From Leuctra nigra (taxonomy: Eukaryota; Arthropoda; Insecta; Plecoptera; Leuctridae): DNA of 64,000 nucleotides. The notes below the pieces were generated by a model, which saw nothing but the letters and a program-made list of their open reading frames with translations, searched no databases and was not told the DNA's origin. A program made the translations under genes and the position numbers. The stretch covers positions 45,347,411 through 45,411,410 of the forward strand of contig OW203762.1 of the NCBI GenBank assembly GCA_934045905.1, in the 5' to 3' direction. Positions 12,584 to 21,600 of this stretch are shown piece after piece (within the stretch, counting starts at the first letter, position 1; the number at the start of each line of letters is the position of its first letter).

Positions 12584-15083
12584 CAGAAATCCTGCGAATG
12601 CCCATGGTAAAGTTCGTTCACGATAAGAATATCACAGACGTTTTAGTCGATCACGTCGTTCATCCCAGTGAACACTAGGACGTACCTGGGACGTCCCCAG
12701 GACAGACTACTTACTTAGGTAGGACATCCCCAGTCCGTCCTAAACTCGGCCTAAAATGATCCCCAGAGTGTCCCCAGAGTGTCCTAATTACACAAGTTTT
12801 TCGATCCCAGGTACGTCCTAAATTAGGCGGACCTTCCTAAAAAAGGACGACACCGCCTAATTTAGGATATCCATTGTCCTAGTTTAGGACGTCATTTCCT
12901 AATTTAGGTCGATACTTTTCCTAAATTAAGATGAAACTGCCTAATTTAAGATATACATTGTCCTACTTTAGGACATCATTTTCTTATTTAGGTAGATGCT
13001 TTTCCTAAATTAGGATGAAAATGACAAATTTAATAAATAATTTTGTCATTATTATTATAATAGAATGGTATTTCCTATGGAAGATAATTTTCCCCTATTG
13101 GGATGCAATTGCCATATTTAATAGACAGGTTCTATTTGCACAGACACCAATTCGCACGATTCGCATTATTCATATTCAATAATTCAGTTATCAATGTTTG
13201 CATCCAAAAAATATGGCTCCGACTCCAAGGTGACAACTTAGGTTCCAGTACAAAATAAAAGAAATACACATTTTTCCTATCATCCAATAGGACATGTCTC
13301 TTTTTGTTATAATATCTTAATACTTGGCAGATTTTGGAAATAATATAACTTACTTAAAAACAAACGATAAAGAGATATGCTGAAATTAAACATCTATATT
13401 GTGAAGTCGAAGGGCAGAGTACTCTGTTGACAGTTGTAGAAACTTTTAAAAATATTTCAATAGCAGCCATTTTTAGGACAACTCTTCCTAAAAAAGGCAA
13501 TTGCCTAATTTAGGAAGAATTGTCCTAAAATAGGATTTCAGTAGCAGCCATTTTTAGGACAATTCTTCCTAAAAAAGGCAATTGCCTAATTTAGGAAGAA
13601 TGTTCCTAAAAAAGGATCTTCTTCCTTTATTAGGATATCCCAGGGAGGTACCCAGGACATCCTAGTAGGATGTCCTACTTTAGGCTAGGATATCCTAAAA
13701 ATAGTCTGTCCCTGGGACGGCCTGTGTTCACTGGGATTGGTCAGTCACTTGAACACTGCCCTGTCAATGGCAAGACTTTCTTCTTTGTATTATTGAAATT
13801 GTATCAATTATGTCATATACACAATTTTTAATAGTAGTAAATATTATAAAAATTCAATAAAATTGATTTATTTTTATCTACAGCCGTATTATACACATTT
13901 TTGATTATTATATTGATATTTACATGTTTAGGTATACGTTCACTTGACTACGGTAGTACACGCCGCCATTACGGGTTGCTATTCTAATCGTGAATGAACT
14001 TTAGCGTAAACCAAAAAAAAAATTAGGACTACACCACTAGTTTTTAAAATGTATTGAAAATAATGCATATCATTGCAGGTACCATTTGGTGAAGTAAACT
14101 TTGTTAAAGATTGGATGAAGATATCGGGCTTGGTTAATCGACCCCAGCTTGAACATCCAGCTAGACCGATACTTGGATTAGACTGTAAACGAAGCGAAGT
14201 CAGTGGCCGTAAATTTTGGGGGCTTATCCGTGATATTTCTTGTGATCCTGAAACATTTTTCAAGAGCTGTTTTGTCTACAACCACTGTCCTTTTGCATTT
14301 TTGACAGATAAAGGAAAAAATGTAACTCCTACAGAAATTAAGGCAAGTAGTTGCTCTAGAAGAGGCGGTCTGGGATGAAAAGGACCAGGATGTGATGAGG
14401 CAAAGGGCCTGGATAAACATTTGACAGGGCCCCTAAAACAAAGTAGAGAGAAAATTTAAAATGAGTAAAAATTCTGGTTTAATATGAAAAACGACAGTAA
14501 AATGTAAATAGGGCCCGTAATATGTGGAAAAGGGTCCACAAACGACAGGGGCCAGACCGCCACTGTGCTCTCGAGTATAAGATGCATTTGTTGTTCCTTT
14601 CTTAAATAATAAATAATGGGTCTGGTAGTTTGTAGAAGAAAACGGTCGCATTGGGTAATCACATCGAGACTTGCCAATTTATTTATTGACCGTTTTTATT
14701 TTGACAGTTATCGAATCGGAAGGAATTATTGAGCGTATGTGATGAAGCATTATGCAATGTTGTGAAACTACTAGATGTTGACGTTATAGTGGGTATTGGA
14801 AAGTTTGCAGAGAAAAGAGCAATTGTTGCAATGAAAGAATGCACTTCAAAAGAGGTATGCATGCCACTAGAAAAGCATTTCCTCTGAATTCTCTATCAAA
14901 TAATAAGGTACCTGTCTACAGATCTACTCTAACAATATTGTTTTGCAGATACTGATATCTTCTATTCCACATCCTAGTCCAAGAAACTTTGCAGTAAAGG
15001 ATTGGGGAAAAACTACAAAAGATCAATTGGTCAGACTAAATTTAATGCAGTACATAACAAAAAATTTGGAAGCAACAAGTTAA
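11290..15083 (+). CDS. SMUG1: Single-strand-selective uracil-DNA glycosylase SMUG1, 4 coding exons
   Basis: Exons are 11290-11526, 14079-14342, 14708-14854 and 14949-15083, giving 260 residues, close to the usual size. All introns are phase 0. The active-site motif GMNPGPWGMSQTGVPFG spans the exon 1/2 junction. The catalytic-loop motif HPSPRN is in exon 4. HPARPILGLDCKRSEVSG and YNHCPF match the family core. The enzyme removes uracil and oxidised pyrimidines from DNA in nuclear base-excision repair. I chose the ATG at 11290 because the upstream in-frame extension is hydrophobic and unlike SMUG1. Intron 2 starts with GC (AAG|gcaagt), a rare GC-AG intron. Intron 1 is filled with nested transposons. 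Confidence 0.93.
12150..12440 (-). pseudogene. Non-LTR retrotransposon fragment, end of the RT ORF
   Basis: On the minus strand, 12170-12427 reads as an open segment with 'RKRHDIHLRDTRSK', 'NCFSYSASVAYN' and 'LSLKAFKTLVKDKL'. This is the pattern of the last residues of many LINE reverse-transcriptase ORFs (…FSYRAPKLWN…SLxxFKxxLK). The rest of the element is missing. An (ATT)-type tract near 11877-11900 upstream may be linked, but I could not join them. Confidence 0.55.
12551..12581. repeat. Poly-C tract, about 30 C
   Basis: A single homopolymer run of about 30 C inside SMUG1 intron 1, preceded by poly-T. It is a probable assembly or length-variation hotspot. Confidence 0.85.
12610..14001. 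mobile_element. Mariner-like TIR element B, interrupted by element A
   Basis: The termini 'AAGTTCGTTCACGATAAGAAT' (left, truncated here to 20: AAGTTCGTTCACGATAAGAA) and the complement at the right end at 14001 are flanked by TA on both sides. Without the insert at 12664-13735 the element is about 320 bp. A second copy in inverted orientation lies at 41630-41952. It carries the same interior ('caatggcaagactttcttctttg') with no insert. The TA flanks suggest the Tc1/mariner superfamily. Confidence 0.75.
12664..13735. mobile_element. TIR element A with CCTAATTTAGGAC internal repeats
   Basis: The ends are inverted: 'CCCAGTGAACAC' and 'GTGTTCACTGGG'. The uninterrupted paralogue at 41630-41952 gives the empty site 'gttcATtggtc', so the target duplication is AT. 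Subterminal regions on both sides are packed with about twenty copies of a degenerate palindromic motif, 'CCTAAxTTAGGA', in both orientations. The 1.07-kb element has no ORF. The superfamily is not clear from the ends alone. Confidence 0.8.
14360..14565. mobile_element. hAT-like MITE in SMUG1 intron 2
   Basis: The ends 'AAGAGGCGGTCTGG' and the complement of 'CAGTGGCGGTCTGG' are inverted. The flanks 'tgctctag' and 'tgctctcg' match at 7 of 8 positions, suggesting an 8-bp duplication. It begins only 17 bases after the GC splice donor. Confidence 0.55.
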
Positions 15084-15444
15084 CATGTACCTATTATGTT
15101 CATCAATAAAACATTGTGTGTTTAATAACTAATTACCTATGTATTCACCGTTCTTAATATTATGCTGAAATATAGGCAATTTTAAATCGAATTTAACAAA
15201 ATGACTTATTTATTTAATGATCACCCAATAGGTAAGAAATAATTGAAAGTTGGAGTACCTACTAAGGTTAACGCAGCTTTTAATTATTAACCTAAGGTAC
15301 AATTTAAATCAAATTCAATATCAAACGAGCATTTTGAATAATGAGATGGTTAAAGAAAAGAATTTAAATCTGCATTGTACATTGACATAAAAGCTAATTT
15401 ACACAAATATCCTTTTGTTAGAAATAAGAATGTCCAACACAAAA

Positions 15445-16440
15445 TTATGTAGTCACAAGTGTCTTGCTTTCATTAGTTGTTGCCTGTTCGTTGTTATCGC
15501 TGTCACTGCTTGAGCTACAGGTGGAATCTGTACTATCACTCTCTGAATCGACTGATGAAGTCGAAGGCACTGTCGTACTGGCCATAAGCCGCAAACGCTC
15601 ATTTTCTCTTGTTAAACGTTCATTTTCCACAGTCAAAAAGTTCACCTGTTGTTGAAGTGCATTCTTTTGTGATTCTGACTCCATTGGAACTTCAGCATCT
15701 GCATCAGAATTACTACTGGATTGCTCTTTGTTCTTCTTAAGTCTCTTTTCTAGCAAGTCAACTTTACCTTCCAACTGAACATAGTCTTGAATCAGTTGCG
15801 ATTTTGATAAAGTACCAAGACGCTCTGCATGTAAGTCTTCGTATGTATTGGCGAATTCTCTCGTTAGAAATTCCTCTTCATCTGACGGTGATGAATAAAA
15901 GTAGTCGTCTTCAGAATCCATGCTGAAACTAGAGTCGCGGGCTCGTGGTGGTTTTTGTAGTACAGAGAATCCTACATTTTGCGGAGCAGAGTTGGCAGTT
16001 GCAGCTTGTAGTTTAACATCCAAATCTTGCAAATCATTATGATCATCCATCAGAAATTGTGTGGTGTTATATGGAGCTTCTGGTAATCCATAAGAAAACA
16101 TTTTGGCCCGAGCATTGCTAGCTTCTTCTCGAGCCAAGTCATTACGGTGTTGGTCTCCCTTGTCTTGCCAAGCCTTACTGTAGGGCTTGCGAGCAGCCCT
16201 ATCGTTATAGCGACCCTTTCTTGCACGCCTTGTCTTTTTTCTTTTATGATCTTCACGAGCTGTTTCTTTGTGGCTTTCTTTAACAACATTTTCACATTTT
16301 CGATCTTCAACTCCGTTTGTGTCCAAATTAATGTTCAAACTTTGTCCGCCATTATTCCCAACTACGTCATCACAGACTTCGATCCCTTGTTCAGGCTCAA
16401 CGCCTAAATTTTCACCAGTTGATGACATATTTCGCGGCAC
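15445..16440 (-). CDS. HEXIM: HEXIM, 7SK-dependent inhibitor of P-TEFb
   Basis: One uninterrupted 331-residue ORF. A basic stretch (HKRKKTRRARKGR, ~65-77) corresponds to the 7SK RNA-binding arginine-rich motif. The invariant PYNTTQFLMDDH motif is at 123-134. An acidic, Ser-rich segment (~170-200) and the conserved FANTYEDLHAERLGTLSKSQ lead into a leucine-heptad coiled coil (~215-285) used for dimerisation and cyclin T binding. HEXIM holds CDK9/cyclin T inactive in the 7SK snRNP and so controls transcription elongation. A second Met at position 5 is an alternative start. The tail is Ser/Thr/Asp-rich. Vertebrate HEXIM1 is also intronless, so this need not be a retrocopy. The gene is divergent from HAT1. 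Confidence 0.95.
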   Translation of the reverse strand: MPRNMSSTGENLGVEPEQGIEVCDDVVGNNGGQSLNINLDTNGVEDRKCENVVKESHKETAREDHKRKKTRRARKGRYNDRAARKPYSKAWQDKGDQHRNDLAREEASNARAKMFSYGLPEAPYNTTQFLMDDHNDLQDLDVKLQAATANSAPQNVGFSVLQKPPRARDSSFSMDSEDDYFYSSPSDEEEFLTREFANTYEDLHAERLGTLSKSQLIQDYVQLEGKVDLLEKRLKKNKEQSSSNSDADAEVPMESESQKNALQQQVNFLTVENERLTRENERLRLMASTTVPSTSSVDSESDSTDSTCSSSSDSDNNEQATTNESKTLVTT

Positions 16441-16905
16441 AAAAATTACACTGAAAGTTGTAATTCGAGAAAATAATGAAGGTAATCACTTTACGTCCAG
16501 AAATGATGCAAAGAAATTATTACACCAGTAACTTCGTGATGAGCATCTGTCTAAAATCTGAGAGAGAATGAACAACCTACTTGACGTCGCCATTATATGA
16601 ATAAATTTGGTTGGCTGAAAAAAATTCTTTGTCCAATGCGGTCCAATGGTGAAGCGAACGATGTACCAACACTGTAAAAATAATTTTACCAAATCTTGTA
16701 AGGAAAAGTTAAGCAAATATGTGTAATTCGTATTGTTGGGTTGGTTACATTGTGACGAGAACGAAAACGATTTTCGCGCCGAAAGTAAAGTAGGCTGGGA
16801 AATTGCAAGAAAATTGTAGTGTCAGTTGTGAATTTGTCAAGTCTTTGTAACCTTTTCATAGCTTTGGCAACAAATTGTGCATGAAAGCTAGCTTAGCCTG
16901 ATCAA
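16441..16905. promoter_or_regulatory. Probable bidirectional promoter and 5' UTRs, HEXIM/HAT1
   Basis: HEXIM starts at 16440 on minus. A good splice donor at 16906 (atcaaa|gtaagt) on plus is the likely end of a non-coding first exon of HAT1, whose ATG follows an acceptor at 18683. The 465 bases between hold two 'ggtccaat(g)'/CCAAT-like strings near 16635-16650 and a GC-richer patch at 16750-16800. Shared-promoter use is an inference from the layout. Confidence 0.5.
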
Positions 16906-17207
16906 AGTAAGTATTTTATATGTAATATTTATTATTTTATTTATAAGAACTAAGTAAGCATCTGTGCAGACCTATGAATTTTGTCGAACATAACCTTACA
17001 CCTTCATACCGTAAAGCACAACCTAACGTACCTAGGTAGGTAGGTAAGTGCTTTACACAACATTTTCACGAAATATATTGCAGGTGGGTAGGTAGGTACC
17101 TACTATTCTTTTTATTTTTTTTAAGTGAAGGAAGGTTTATAAGATAAATTCATCCCAGGCTAATTCAACATTGAAGTGCACAAAATGTAGGATCCCGATA
17201 GGTAGGT

Positions 17208-17869
17208 AGGGTGACACAGACAGTAGTTGCGCATGCTACAGTAGTTGCGCAAGACGCATAAAACAGCTGATATGAAATTCTTCAGTAAATGTTCCTCTAT
17301 ATTATGCCCTATCCTTCCTGTGTCCAAAGATATATTTGTATCTTACATTTGGAACACACCCAGGCACTAGGCTTAAAAGTACCTCGATTTGAGTGAGTGC
17401 TTGCAAGACGGAATGAAATAACATGTGCACCACAACTATATGCCATGGACAGTAATGGCGCACTTGGGTAACAATGAAAATCTGTACTTTAAGTACCTCA
17501 ACATAAGTGTAAATATTTTAATTATTTTCATTGATACTTAATTGGTCATTGAATGAACATATATTATGTGCCTATTGACGAAGAATGTGTTTAAAACTAC
17601 ATTGTTTCCCTGCGCAACTACTGTCTTGGTAGGTGCACAACAACTGTAGTGGGTGCGCAACTACTGTCAATTCCAGTTTTTCAGTGTTCTTCTCGAGTAT
17701 TTCTGAACATACTCCAAAGAACTTCAAACAGCTGTTTTTTAAAGATATGTGTATGATATGGGGAAGGTATAGAGACCTTGATCAGGTTCTAAAGAGATCC
17801 ATAATCAAAGATATGCGCTTCTGAAGTTGGTGTTGGCCTTACGCGCGCAACTACTATCTGTGTCACCCT
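17208..17869. mobile_element. TIR element with 'agtagttgcgc' repeats (hAT-like)
   Basis: The ends 'AGGGTGACACAGACAGTAGT' and complement are inverted, and 'tagttgcgca' recurs several times subterminally. The flanks are 'aggtaggt' on both sides, which would be an 8-bp duplication. They lie in a GGTA repeat, so this is weak evidence. It lies in HAT1 intron 1. No ORF. Confidence 0.65.
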
Positions 17870-17924
17870 AGGTAGGTATACCTACCGGCATGTAGTATCC
17901 TAGTACTCCTGGAGTCCTGACGAA

Positions 17925-18150
17925 AGATACCAAGGGGGCCAGGCTTAACGTCCCATATGAAGGACGGTGTAACAATTACCTATCAGGCCTCCACAATCTG
18001 TGCCGTCGAGAAACTGACAACAGATGGAGGGAGGTCATAGCACTAACCCTCAAACACCCCAGTCTCTCTGGCCCAACAGCAGCAACTATCAAGCCAGGAG
18101 TTGAACGGGCATATCCAACTACCGAGCATGCTCAATGTCGCTTATCTTTG
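17925..18150. repeat. Unclassified GC-richer repeat remnant
   Basis: A stretch distinct in composition from its AT-rich surroundings ('aagggggccaggcttaacg', 'ggaggtcatagcactaaccc'). It looks like a decayed transposon coding segment, but no frame stays open and I cannot assign a family. Confidence 0.3.
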
Positions 18151-18398
18151 GTAATCTGACGAGAACCGTGATATCAAATACACAAGCCGTAATAATACAG
18201 CTGTATAATAGTCAGTCTGTAATTTTATACAATTTCATAAATCGATTGATAAGATGAATTTTTATTAATTAGGTATGTAGCCTACCTACATACCTACTAC
18301 CAAGTGTAATGTACTTTTATTGCATTAGGTTCCAACTCCTCCCAATTAATGTGAAAAAGATCCCATGTAGGTAGTACCTACCCTGTCCCTAGTAGGTA

Positions 18399-18608
18399 CA
18401 CCCAACAAATCATAAAACAGTATTGGAACGAAACAGATTGGCTGCTGCCTGCTGGTTCATGACAATCAATCCAAGTGTTATTATCAATGAAATCAGAGCT
18501 GACCTTCTAGAGGTAGATGTCGAGAAGCATAGACTTCATCAGATGATGCCATCACATTTTTTTCAGACCATCCATTTCTTTAAATACCGTTTTATGAATT
18601 GTCAAGTG
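18399..18608. mobile_element. Mariner-like MITE, family M2 copy 1 (full length)
   Basis: The ends 'CACCCAACAAATCATAAAAC' and 'GTTTTATGAATTGTCAAGTG' are inverted and flanked by TA. Family relatives at 23384-23570 and 24343-24505 share 'gacaatc(a/g)atc' and 'attatcaatgaaat' in the interior. Confidence 0.7.
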
Positions 18609-18685
18609 TACCTACCTATTTTTTTCAGTTAATTGGCCTCGAAACATTCATAATTGTATGCATGTCATGATCTGGGTTTACAGGC

Positions 18686-21600
18686 ATGGCTCTCATTAAG
18701 CGTTCCTTGGAGTCGTTTGTCATTGACAGTAATGATGCTTTGGAGTTCAAACTTGTCCGAAAAGTTGGAGACTTGGAGGATGATGACTGCACCTTCAAAC
18801 CAGTGATGTCTCACCAAGTTTTTGGAGAGAAGTAAGTGTATGTAATGTAAAGTCACCTCTGTACCTATGTGAATGTCCTGATAAAACTTGCCCCTTACAG
18901 TGGCTACCAGTCGTATGCAGATGTAGTAGGTACCTATTAGTTGGCTAAGTAGATTGATATATTAAAGTGATGGTGGCTTTGATCCGTTCCTGGAAAATAG
19001 GAAATAATCCTTCGAAACGTAATGCCACGGTCCTTCAGCCTCTAACGGAACAAAGCTGCCATGTCTTCTCTTCACCACGGTTACGACTAACATACATGAC
19101 TGCAACTTATTTAATTGAGCGAGCGAAGCGAGCGTCTCCTTTTGGCTCTTTTGGCACGGACCTGTTTTTTTTTTTTTTTGTGTCTTTTCTGTTACCTGAG
19201 GGTATACAGGTCAGAGTTTTTCTTCGATCAAGCTGAAATTTTGCACACATGTGGAGACAACCTTTTCTGTTTGCAGACCCTAATTTTTTTGAAATCCATT
19301 GATTGGTTAAAATTTAAATAAACATCTCCTGATGGTAGGTTGAAAAATTACTATGGTCTTCGATAAATCTAATCAAACTCATATTTTGGCTATACAGGTC
19401 AGAGTTTTTCTTTGATCGAGCTGAAATGTTGTACACATGTAAAACCAACCTTCTCTGTTTGCATACCATATTTTTTTTTGAAATCCATTCATTGGTTAAA
19501 ATTTAAATAAATATCTCCTGATACTGTCAGCAGTGTCAGCAGTGTACAGACAGACATAGGGAGATCAGAGTGGTTTGGGGTACAGGAAGGTCTACGTCAA
19601 GGTAGAGTTTTGTCCCCATCTCTCTTTGTAATAGTGATGGATGATCTGCTGAAAATGGTTGAAGAAAAGGAGGGCAGAGATTCGAGAACTTTAGTCTATG
19701 CTGATGATGTGCTCATTTGGGGTGAAAGTGGAGAAGAACTACAAGAGAAGATAAATCGTTGGAGTGAAGTAACGGAGGAAGTGGGACTGAAGATTAGCCA
19801 AGATAAGAGCGAAATATTGAAAATGGAGAGAAGGAAAACATTGAGAAAGAGGATAAGAATTAGGTTACGTGGGAAGGAGCTGAGAGAGGTGGATGCATTC
19901 AAATACTTGGGAAGTATACTAACTAAGGAGGCGAAGGTGGATGCAGAGGTGAAGGCGAGAATTCAAAAAGCCGAGTCCTTCTACCAAGCTGTTCGCAAGC
20001 TGCTGTGGAACGAAGATTTCCCTCGCCAGTGTAAACTGCTCATGTATAAAATGTATTTCTTACCAATACTAACATACGGAGCAGTTACATGGGGGATTGG
20101 AAATAAGGAACGCAGCCAGCTGGAGGCAGCGGAGATGAAATTCCTAAGAAGTGTGAAGGGAGTAACAAAGATGGACAGGTTGAGAAGCCGTTGTATTAGG
20201 AAGGAGCTGGGAGTGGAAAGTTTGAGCTACAAGATGGGTAGAGAGAGATTGCGTTGGTTTGGACACATGAAAAGAATGGATCTCAAGAGAATACCAAGAC
20301 AGGAGTTTGAAGAAACAGTGGTGGGAAGAAGAAGAGTGGGGAGACCAAGAGAGAAGTGGAGTGGTCTTATCAGAGAAGACGTGGAGGACAGGCAGCAAAG
20401 GTGGCAGAAAGTGGAAGCAGATAAGTGGTGGGAGGACAGGAGGATCTGGAGGGCGCTGGTGGAGAAGTTGGAGGAAGGTGACGAGGATGAAGAAGAGGAG
20501 GAGGAGGATGAAACGTCAGGCCTGGCCAGCCGGTTTGGAAGAGATCCGAGGCCCTAGACCCAGTGGGAGCTCCCACTGTCTGACCTGACAACATTGTCGG
20601 AACCAGAAGAAGATTATTATTATTATTATCTCCTGATAGGCTGAAAAATGAAAACGGTCTTCGATAATTCTGATCAAACTCATATTTTGCATGATCATTA
20701 AGACCAATATTGTCTCTTATTTTACAAAATTTCATCCCAATCAGTTAAGAACGTATGAAGTTATTTACATTTTTAATATCTGTCAGTAATGAAGTATCGA
20801 AATGAATGTTTTCCAGTGCCAATTGAAAATTGATTCTGATTTGCTTTATGAACCAGGTGCTTAGATTCTATTTTAAAGTTTCGATGAAAATCACACACTT
20901 TTAAGTTGATATCATAATCAATTCAATATGGATGTATATGTTTTCTGTGCGTTGTGTACGCATTTCCGGTTCGAGAATTTGCACGTACCCGTGCTCGCTC
21001 ATCAACGCGTTACATTGAGTGTTTTCCTAGTTTATAAACTATCTTTGTGTTATCATTAGCTTTGATGCGACCATAATAAAATAATATTTATTTCAGTGAA
21101 AGTATATTTGGCTACAGAGATTTAAAAATAAAGCTGTATTACAGTGCAGCAAGACTGTCTACTTACCTAGGAATATCGTACTCGGAAAAAGTTGATCCTA
21201 AATCATGTGATGGTTGTGAAGTAAGTAAAACTTGTAATATTATAATACCTATATTTTTATAATATTTCAATCGACTAAACAATCATGATTAATTATTAAT
21301 ATGTGTTTTCTTCTTTTTGAAAGGCTGATGACATCACCAAAAAGTTGTCTGAAGTTCTACAACCTGGGTTTTCCACAAACCTCGATGACTTCTGTAGTGT
21401 CTTGGAAAAAGATGCTGGTTTCACTCCTTTTGGAGAGCTGAAGCATTCTTTTTCTGTTGAAAGTGAGAAATTGCTGTAATTTACACACAATTACTGAAAC
21501 ATTAGGTACTCGATGAGTTTTTTTGTTTAAATTAAACACTTCCTTTATTTTCTTCCAGATGCAGAATCAAAGGCTCGGACCTATGAAATCTACCTTTGCG

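Noticed and set aside
20307..20588. Arg/Trp-rich ORF in the retrotransposon
   Set aside because: It is an alternate frame of the RT C-terminus.
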